Assembly (NCBI RefSeq): GCF_050563545.1
Contig: NZ_JBNXUM010000035.1
Coordinates: forward strand, 1-64,000
Length of the DNA: 64,000 nucleotides
Source of the DNA: Falsiroseomonas sp050563545
GTDB taxonomy: Bacteria > Pseudomonadota > Alphaproteobacteria > Acetobacterales > Acetobacteraceae
Direction: 5' to 3'
This document shows positions 58,976 to 64,000 of this stretch, piece by piece (the first letter of the stretch is position 1; each line of letters begins with the position of its first letter). A program made the position numbers and the translations under genes. The notes beneath the pieces were generated by a model. The model searched no databases and was not told the origin of the DNA. It was given only the letters and a program-made list of their open reading frames with translations.

Positions 58976-60373
58976 ATGACCGAGTTCTGGCGCCTGCCCG
59001 CGACCGACATCGCCGCGCTGGTGCGCGCGCGCGAGGCCAGCGCGGCGGAGGTCGCGAAGGATGCGCTGGCCCGCCTTGACGCCGCCAACCCCGCGATCAA
59101 CGCCGTCGTGGACCACCGGCCCGAGGAGGTGCTGGCCGAGGCCGCGCGCGTGGACGCCGCGATCGCGCGCGGTGAGGACCCCGGCCCCATGGCCGGCGTG
59201 CCCGTGACCATCAAGGTCAACGCCGACCAGAAGGGCTTCGCCACCACCAACGGCCTGCGCATCCAGAAGGACGCGATCGCGGCCGAGGACAACCCGGTCG
59301 TCGCCAATCTCCGCAACGCGGGCGCGGTGATCCTGGGCCGGACCAACACGCCGGCCTTCTCGCTGCGCTGGTTCACGAAGAACAGCCTGCATGGCCACAC
59401 GAAGAACCCTTGGGACCCCGCGATCACGCCGGGCGGGTCCTCGGGCGGCGCGGCGGCGGCGACCGCGGCGGGGATCGGCGCGATCGGGCATGGCACCGAC
59501 ATCGGCGGCTCGATCCGCTACCCCGCCTATGCCTGCGGCATCCACGGGCTGCGACCGACGCTCGGGCGCATCCCCGCGATCAACCTGACGCAGCCCGACC
59601 GTCACATTGGCGGGCAGATCATGGCGGTGCACGGGCCCCTCGCGCGGACCATCGCGGATGTGAAGCTGGCGTTCCACGCGATGGCCGCGCGCGACCCGCG
59701 CGAGCCCTGGTGGGCGCCCGCGCCAATGGTCGGCCCGCCCGCGCCGAAGCGCGTCGCGCTCTGCGTGAAGCCGGAAGGCCTGGCGACGGTGCCCGACGTC
59801 GAGGCCGCACTGCGCGACGCCGCGTCACGGCTGGAGAAGGCGGGCTGGACGGTGGAGGAAGCGCCCCTCCCCCCGCTGCGCCGCCCCGCGGAACTCCAGG
59901 CGCTGCTCTGGCTTGCCGAGACGCGCCGCGGCTTCAACAAGGCGATCGCCGCGGAAGCCGACCCGGATGCGACCTTCATCTATGCGCAGATGGAGGCGCT
60001 CTGCCCCGCGCCCGACCTGCATGCCTTCATGGATGCGCTGCAGGCGCGCGCCGGCTTCCTGCGCGAATGGATGCTGTTCTTCGAACGCTTCCCCCTGGCG
60101 CTCTGCCCCGTCAGCGCGGAACTCCCCTTCCCCGACCAGTGCGACGTCGAGAGCATGGAGAGCTTCCGCCGCATCATGGAAGCGCAGCTGACCCAGGTCG
60201 GCCTGCCGCTGATGGGCCTGCCGGGGCTGACGGTCACGACCGGCCTGGTCGGCCGCACGCCGGTCGGCGTGCAGCTTCTCGCCGGCCGCTACCGCGAGGA
60301 CCTGCTGCTGGACGCCGGCGCGGCGATCGAGGCCGCCGGCGTGCCGGCGACGCCGGTCGAGCCGGTGCGATGA
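58976..60373 (+). CDS. Amidase (amidase signature family)
   Basis: A 465-residue enzyme with the complete Ser-Ser-Lys triad: K80 in PVTIKVNADQKG, S155 in TPGGSSGGAAAA and S179 in GTDIGGSIRYPA. It would release ammonia from a carboxamide, giving a free acid that the CoA ligase at the start of the block could activate. That pathway link is inferred from co-direction only. The start at 58976 (MTEFWRLPATDIAAL) is the usual family start; the long in-frame upstream extension overlaps the hydratase gene. Confidence 0.93.
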   Translation: MTEFWRLPATDIAALVRAREASAAEVAKDALARLDAANPAINAVVDHRPEEVLAEAARVDAAIARGEDPGPMAGVPVTIKVNADQKGFATTNGLRIQKDAIAAEDNPVVANLRNAGAVILGRTNTPAFSLRWFTKNSLHGHTKNPWDPAITPGGSSGGAAAATAAGIGAIGHGTDIGGSIRYPAYACGIHGLRPTLGRIPAINLTQPDRHIGGQIMAVHGPLARTIADVKLAFHAMAARDPREPWWAPAPMVGPPAPKRVALCVKPEGLATVPDVEAALRDAASRLEKAGWTVEEAPLPPLRRPAELQALLWLAETRRGFNKAIAAEADPDATFIYAQMEALCPAPDLHAFMDALQARAGFLREWMLFFERFPLALCPVSAELPFPDQCDVESMESFRRIMEAQLTQVGLPLMGLPGLTVTTGLVGRTPVGVQLLAGRYREDLLLDAGAAIEAAGVPATPVEPVR

Positions 60374-60388
60374 GCATGCGCCAGGCGT

Positions 60389-60444
60389 GAAACACCGCCG
60401 ACACGCACGAAACCCGTATGTCGGCGCGTGAAACCCGTATGTCG
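60389..60444 (+). promoter_or_regulatory. Three 15-bp direct repeats spaced 20-21 bp (iterons)
   Basis: GAAACCCGTATGTCG occurs twice, at 60409 and 60430, with identical sequence; a weaker version GAAACACCGCCGACA begins at 60389. The 20-21 bp spacing equals two helical turns, so a protein could bind all three on one DNA face. The array ends 55 bases before the DUF3455 gene and follows the amidase stop. Confidence 0.6.
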
Positions 60445-60499
60445 TTGCCCTAGCCGCGGCGCCGATGCTTGATCGGCGCGCCGGATACGGAGACACGCG

Positions 60500-60994
60500 A
60501 TGCGCACCGTCTTCCTCCTCGCTGCCGCCGCCTTCCCGCTCGCCGCTTCGCTCGCCGCCGAGCCGCTGCCCATGCCCCAGGGCCGGTCGTCGCGCCTCGT
60601 CCTCGGCGCCGACGGCGTGCAGATCTATGCCTGCGAACCGCGCGACGGCCGGCATGCCTGGGTCTTCAAGGGGCCGGAGGCCGCGCTGTTCGACGGCTCG
60701 GGCCGCCAGGTCGGCACGCATGGAGCCGGGCCGTTCTGGCGCATTGCGGCGGACGGCTCGATGGTGACCGGCGAGGTCGCGGCGAGCTCGCCCTCGCCCG
60801 CGGCCGGCGCGATCCCCTGGCTGCTGCTGCGCGCACGCGCCCATGAAGGCGAGGGCGCGATGGCCGGCGTGATGTGGATCCGGCGCGTGGACACCGCGGG
60901 CGGGACGGCGCCGGCGCAGGGCTGCGACGCGTCGCAGGCCGGCAGCGTCGCGCGCATGCGCTATTCCGCGACCTACGAGTTCCTCGGCGAGTAG
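60500..60994 (+). CDS. DUF3455 secreted protein
   Basis: A 164-residue exported protein with a signal (MRTVFLLAAAAFPLAASLAA). The domain has the DUF3455 pattern GVQIYACEPRDGRHAWVFKGPEAALFD split over two strands, then VGTHGAGPFWRIAADGS, AIPWLLLRARAHEG and a Cys in APAQGCDAS. A disulfide between the two cysteines is likely. The family's function is unknown; members are periplasmic or extracellular in proteobacteria and also occur in fungi. It has its own upstream region with a direct-repeat array. Confidence 0.88.
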   Translation: MRTVFLLAAAAFPLAASLAAEPLPMPQGRSSRLVLGADGVQIYACEPRDGRHAWVFKGPEAALFDGSGRQVGTHGAGPFWRIAADGSMVTGEVAASSPSPAAGAIPWLLLRARAHEGEGAMAGVMWIRRVDTAGGTAPAQGCDASQAGSVARMRYSATYEFLGE

Positions 60995-61002
60995 CGCAGG
61001 CG

Positions 61003-61161
61003 CTACGCGTCGCCGACGATCTGCCGTACGCGGCCGGTGCCTTCGCAGGTCGGGCAGACGGCCTCGCCCTTGCGGCCCGTGCCGCCGCAGGCGGGGCAGG
61101 TCACCTCGCCGCTCTGGCTTTCGCCGGGCTGGTCGCCAGGGCGCTTCGGAGCTTCGGCCAT
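61003..61161 (-). CDS. Mini zinc-ribbon protein, 52 aa, with two CxxCxGxG motifs
   Basis: On the minus strand ATG at 61159-61161 opens 52 codons ending at TAG 61003-61005. After a charged lead (MAEAPKRPGDQPGESQSGE) come VTCPACGGTGRKG and VCPTCEGTGRVRQI, two CxxCxGxG units as in the DnaJ zinc domain. One zinc ion would bind the four cysteines. It is shorter than usual ORF limits. It may chaperone or bind a partner protein; no operon partner is obvious, since the next gene upstream on this strand, the binding protein at 61194, ends 32 bases before it. Confidence 0.78.
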   Translation of the reverse strand: MAEAPKRPGDQPGESQSGEVTCPACGGTGRKGEAVCPTCEGTGRVRQIVGDA

Positions 61162-61193
61162 GCGGCCCCGAACGCGGCCCAGCGGCGCCGGGT

Positions 61194-62759
61194 TCAGTTG
61201 GCGATGCGGACGTAGCGCAGCGGGAACCAGTTGTCGGCCTGCTGCACGAGCTGGACGTTGGTCCGCGCCGCCCAGACCACGGTCTGCTGGTGCAGCGGCA
61301 CATGCCCGACCTGCTCGAGGTGGATGCGCGTGGCCTCCGCGATCATGTCGGTGCGGCGCGCTGGATCGGTCTCGACCGCCATCTGCGTTGTCAGCTCGTC
61401 GAAGCGGGCATTGGACCAGCCACCGACGTTGAACAACCCGCGGTCGGCCTGGCGCGTCGCCATGATGTTGAAGAAGGTGTTCTGGGCGTCATAGGTGTTG
61501 GGCGTCCAGCCCAGCATGTAGAAGCTGGTCTGGTACCGCGGGCCCAGGATCTCCGCGAAGTAGCGCGCGCGGGGCTGCGCGTTCAGCGTCACGCGGATGC
61601 CGATGCGGGCCAGCATGGAGACCACCGCCGTGCAGATCGCCTCGTCGTTGACGTAGCGGTCGTTCGGGCAGTCCAGCGTCACGCCGAAGCCGTTCGGGAA
61701 GCCCGCCTCGGCCAGCAGCCGGCGCGCCTGGTCGGGGTTCGCCGCGGTCACGCGGTCCTCGGCCTCGACGAAGCCGTTGACGCCGGGGCCGTTCATCACC
61801 GTCGTCGCGCGCGCCTGGCCGCGCATCACGCTGCGCACGATCGCGGGGCGGTCGATCGCCAGGTTCACGGCCTGGCGCACGCGCAGGTCCTGGAACGGAT
61901 TGCGGCCGCGCACGTCGGACTTCAGCAGCTCCGGCCGCATCTGGTCGAAGCCCAGGAAGATCGTGCGCAGCTCCGCCTGCTGCAGCACGCGCAGGTTCGG
62001 CGTGCGGGCCAGCCGATCGGTGTCCTGCGGCGGCACGGTGTAGACCATGTCCACCTCGCCGCTGATGAGTGCGGCGATGCGCGTCGCGTCGTTGGCGATG
62101 ACGTTGAACTCGACGCGCTGGAGGTTGTGCTCCGGCCGGTCCCACCAGCCGGGGTTCGGCGCCAGGACAGTGCGGCGGTCGGGCTCTCGGCTGACCAGCA
62201 GGAAGGGGCCGGTGCCCATCGCGTTGCGGGTGGCGAAATTCTCCTCCCGCGTCGTGAGGTCGGCGCTGCGCGTGGCGTTGTTCCGCTCCGCCCAGGCGCG
62301 CGACATCATGCCGATGCCGGTGATCTCCTCGAGGAAGATCGGGTTGGGGACATGCGTCTCGATGTCAACCGTGCGGTCGTCCACCTTGCGGGCTTCCTTG
62401 ATGGAGGCCAGCGTGCCCGCGACGTTGGAGCCCTGGCTGCGCGCGCGGATGATGGAGAAGACGACGTCGTCGGCCGTGAAGGGCGTGCCGTCGGAGAAGC
62501 GCACATTGTCCCGCAGGTGGAAGCGCCAGACCGTCGGCGCGGTCTGTTCCCAACGCGCGGCGAGCGCGGGCTCGACCTTCAGCTCGCGGTTCCGGCGGAC
62601 CAGCGGCTCGTAGACATTGGCCATGAAGCTCAGCAGGAAGGTCTCCTGCCTGGCGTAGGGGTCCATGGAGTTGACGTCGCCGTCATTGGCCCAGCGGAAG
62701 GTCTGGGCGTTTGCCGCCGTGGAGGCGAGCAGGGCGGCGGCGAGAAGCGTGCGGCGCAT
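61194..62759 (-). CDS. ABC transporter substrate-binding protein (family 5, peptide/nickel type)
   Basis: A 521-residue exported binding protein. The signal (MRRTLLAAALLASTAANA) is followed by the family-5 opening FRWANDGDVNSMDPYARQE and PTVWRFHLRDNVRFSDGTPFTADDVVFSI. Later LRVRQAVNLAIDR and the C-terminal GHVPLHQQT are typical of DppA-like proteins. It would bring oligopeptides or similar compounds to an ABC permease, but no permease or ATPase gene is in the window. The atp operon terminator lies just upstream of its start. Confidence 0.92.
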   Translation of the reverse strand: MRRTLLAAALLASTAANAQTFRWANDGDVNSMDPYARQETFLLSFMANVYEPLVRRNRELKVEPALAARWEQTAPTVWRFHLRDNVRFSDGTPFTADDVVFSIIRARSQGSNVAGTLASIKEARKVDDRTVDIETHVPNPIFLEEITGIGMMSRAWAERNNATRSADLTTREENFATRNAMGTGPFLLVSREPDRRTVLAPNPGWWDRPEHNLQRVEFNVIANDATRIAALISGEVDMVYTVPPQDTDRLARTPNLRVLQQAELRTIFLGFDQMRPELLKSDVRGRNPFQDLRVRQAVNLAIDRPAIVRSVMRGQARATTVMNGPGVNGFVEAEDRVTAANPDQARRLLAEAGFPNGFGVTLDCPNDRYVNDEAICTAVVSMLARIGIRVTLNAQPRARYFAEILGPRYQTSFYMLGWTPNTYDAQNTFFNIMATRQADRGLFNVGGWSNARFDELTTQMAVETDPARRTDMIAEATRIHLEQVGHVPLHQQTVVWAARTNVQLVQQADNWFPLRYVRIAN

Positions 62760-62782
62760 GGATGGTCCCCCGTTCGATCCGC

Positions 62783-62812
62783 AGAAAAGAAAACGGGGCC
62801 CGAAGGCCCCGT
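62783..62812 (-). terminator. Rho-independent terminator of the F0 ATP synthase operon
   Basis: On the minus strand, ACGGGGCC-TTCG-GGCCCCGT forms an 8-bp perfect stem with a stable TTCG loop, followed by TTTTCTTTT. It lies 52 bases after the atpF stop and just before the binding-protein gene on the same strand. Confidence 0.85.
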
Positions 62813-62864
62813 CGAGGTAGCGCCCTTTCGGGCGAAACGGCCGCCTTGCCGACGGCCGATCCAG

Positions 62865-63419
62865 TCAGGCCGCGCGCAGCGCCCGCGGCAAGTCGGCGAC
62901 GGCGTTGTCGATCAGCTTCGCATCGGCCTTCACGTCGAGGCTCGCGGCCAGCACGTCCCGCGCGGCGGCCACGGCGACCTCGGTCGCGGCGTTGCGGACC
63001 TCGGCAACCGCGGAGGCCTCGGCGGCGGCGATGCGGTCCATCGCCATGCGCTCGCGGCGCTTGGCGGCCGCCTCGGCGTCGGCTGCGGCGGCCTGGGCGA
63101 CGCGCTCGGCCTCGGTCCTGGCGCGCGCGAGCAGGTCCTCGGCTTCCTTCAGCGCGGCGGCGCGGTCGGCCTCGGCCTGGCGCAGCAGCGCCTCGGCCTC
63201 GGCGCGCAGGCGCGCGGCCTCGTCGAGGTCGCTGCGGATCTTGACCGCACGCGCGTCGATCATCGGCGCTAGGCGCGCCCAGATCATCTTCCCGAAGATG
63301 GCGAAGAAGATGACGAACGACATCGCGACCCAGAACTTCGGGTCGAGGTAGAAATGCTCGTAGACATGCGCGCCGCTGTGGGCGGCGGCGTCCTGGGCGG
63401 CGGGGCTCGGCGTGGCCAT
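62865..63419 (-). CDS. atpF: ATP synthase F0 subunit b
   Basis: A 184-residue stator subunit. One membrane helix (about 28-48, FWVAMSFVIFFAIFGKMIW) is followed by a long Ala/Glu/Arg-rich helix (about 60-160) that forms the peripheral stalk, and a C-terminal helix ending LPRALRAA. The preceding gene encodes b', so the stalk is a b/b' heterodimer as in photosynthetic bacteria and other alphaproteobacteria. It starts 12 bases after the b' stop and ends the operon. Confidence 0.92.
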   Translation of the reverse strand: MATPSPAAQDAAAHSGAHVYEHFYLDPKFWVAMSFVIFFAIFGKMIWARLAPMIDARAVKIRSDLDEAARLRAEAEALLRQAEADRAAALKEAEDLLARARTEAERVAQAAAADAEAAAKRRERMAMDRIAAAEASAVAEVRNAATEVAVAAARDVLAASLDVKADAKLIDNAVADLPRALRAA

Positions 63420-63431
63420 CGTGCCTGTTCC

Positions 63432-63947
63432 TTACGAGCCGCGGGTGGCGAGGGCGTCGCGCGCGCCGAGAACCTTGTCCACGGCCGCGTTCACCGCGGT
63501 GGCGTCGGCCTGGCCGGTCAGCTTGGCGACGAGGTTGTGCGTGGTGTCCACGGAGACCTGGCGCAGCGCGCCCATCGCGGCGTCGCGCGCGGCGGCGATG
63601 CGGGTCTCCGCTTCCTCGATCTGCTTCGCGAGCTTCGCGTTCAGCGTCTCGGCCCGCCTGGCGGCCTCGGCCTGGGCGCCCTGCATCGCGGAGGCGATGG
63701 AGGATTGCGCGTCGGCGCGCGCCTTGGCGGTGGCCTCGCGATGCGCGGCCATGGCCGCGTCGGCTTCGGCCTTGGCGGCCTGGGCGGCTTCCAGGTCGCC
63801 GCGGATGCGGCCGTCGCGATGCTCCAGCACCTCGGCCACGCGCGGCAGCGCGTAGGTCGCCATGACGTAGCAGAGCAGGCCGAAGATGATCAGCAGCCAG
63901 ACGACCTGGGCGATCAGCAGCGGATTGCCGAAATCGAGCTGCGGCAT
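63432..63947 (-). CDS. ATP synthase F0 subunit b'
   Basis: A 171-residue b' subunit. MPQLDFGNPLLIAQVVWLLIIFGLLCYVM gives the membrane helix, and ALPRVAEVLEHRDGRIRGDLEAAQ begins the stalk helix, a pattern typical of b'. The rest is a long charged alpha helix with Ala-rich heptads. It lies between the c-subunit gene (outside the window) and atpF, as in the usual alphaproteobacterial order a-c-b'-b. Confidence 0.92.
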   Translation of the reverse strand: MPQLDFGNPLLIAQVVWLLIIFGLLCYVMATYALPRVAEVLEHRDGRIRGDLEAAQAAKAEADAAMAAHREATAKARADAQSSIASAMQGAQAEAARRAETLNAKLAKQIEEAETRIAAARDAAMGALRQVSVDTTHNLVAKLTGQADATAVNAAVDKVLGARDALATRGS

Positions 63948-63971
63948 CTCTCTCCCCTCTCTCAGCCCATC

Positions 63972-63997
63972 ACGGACGCGCCGCGAGGCGCGCCCGT
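63972..63997 (-). promoter_or_regulatory. Intercistronic hairpin upstream of the b' gene
   Basis: In the minus-strand transcript, ACGGGCGCGCC pairs with GGCGCGTCCGT over 11 bp with one G-U pair and a UCGC loop. It ends 24 bases upstream of the b' start. Such hairpins can stabilise or separate segments of atp mRNA. The upstream coding sequence of the next atp gene is cut off by the window end, so no CDS is called for the last bases. Confidence 0.55.
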
Positions 63998-64000
63998 CGA

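Noticed and set aside
53614..60373. A complete aromatic (beta-ketoadipate) pathway
   Set aside because: Only the CoA-transferase pair fits. There are no ring-cleavage, cycloisomerase or thiolase genes in the window.
60389..60444. CRISPR-like array
   Set aside because: Units are only 15 bp with 5-6 bp between them and there are three at most; no cas genes. An iteron/operator array fits better.

Overview
The window is about 70% GC chromosomal DNA. Its gene content points to an alphaproteobacterium, most likely Acetobacteraceae (Roseomonas-like). The main reasons are an F0 cluster with paired b and b' subunits, orphan TctC-type binding proteins, a DUF2189 gene beside a cox operon, a DUF3455 gene, and many GTGA/ATGA stop-start overlaps. 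These assignments come from reading the sequence; no database search was possible.

Layout. 1-2030 is a patch of transposase debris (IS630-like and IS66-like fragments, perhaps an IS21-like end) around an orphan receiver-domain protein and a short unknown gene. 2032-7432 holds a DUF2189 gene facing a minus-strand terminal oxidase operon: subunits II, I, two subunit-III proteins, subunit IV and an unlisted 40-residue membrane peptide. 7847-12004 carries a TctC protein, an amidohydrolase, a LysR remnant and a UbiH-family hydroxylase. 12177-13973 is glnK-amtB with a sigma-54-like promoter. 14051-24192 is mixed housekeeping: arfB, a second TctC, a DUF1835 gene that seems to use a CTG start, a HisKA_2 kinase, tadA, a C26 glutamine hydrolase, an RluB-type synthase, rsmD, and creD with a response regulator and kinase. 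24170-36644 has a glycosyltransferase, purD, xseA, an M23 peptidase, two SDRs, an epoxide hydrolase, a GNAT, an XRE-cupin regulator with a clear operator, an alpha/beta hydrolase and ftsK.

36756-50542 is a surface polysaccharide region. It has a GGDEF protein, a bifunctional manC, a TPR-glycosyltransferase, and an ABC-dependent capsule export set (kpsD, kpsE, kpsT, kpsM and a lipoprotein, all minus strand) facing a kpsC-like Kdo transferase and an SDR. 50547-53571 has two envelope lipoproteins and a NeuD-like acetyltransferase. 53614-60373 is a plus-strand acyl-CoA block: ADP-forming acyl-CoA synthetase, a small membrane protein, a MaoC hydratase, both CoA-transferase subunits, an enoyl-CoA hydratase and an amidase. 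The end holds a DUF3455 gene preceded by 21-bp iterons, an unlisted CxxCxGxG mini-protein, an oligopeptide-type binding protein, and the 3' end of the F0 ATP synthase operon with its terminator.

The most novel signals are: a dispersed two-hairpin repeat whose stems covary between copies (14051, 22571, 42840, and a weak copy at 10535); a KpsC whose first transferase half looks eroded; the CTG-started DUF1835 gene; two small genes absent from ordinary ORF calls; the iteron array at 60389; and a perfect palindrome over the start of the XRE-cupin gene. No CRISPR array, prophage, tRNA or rRNA was seen.
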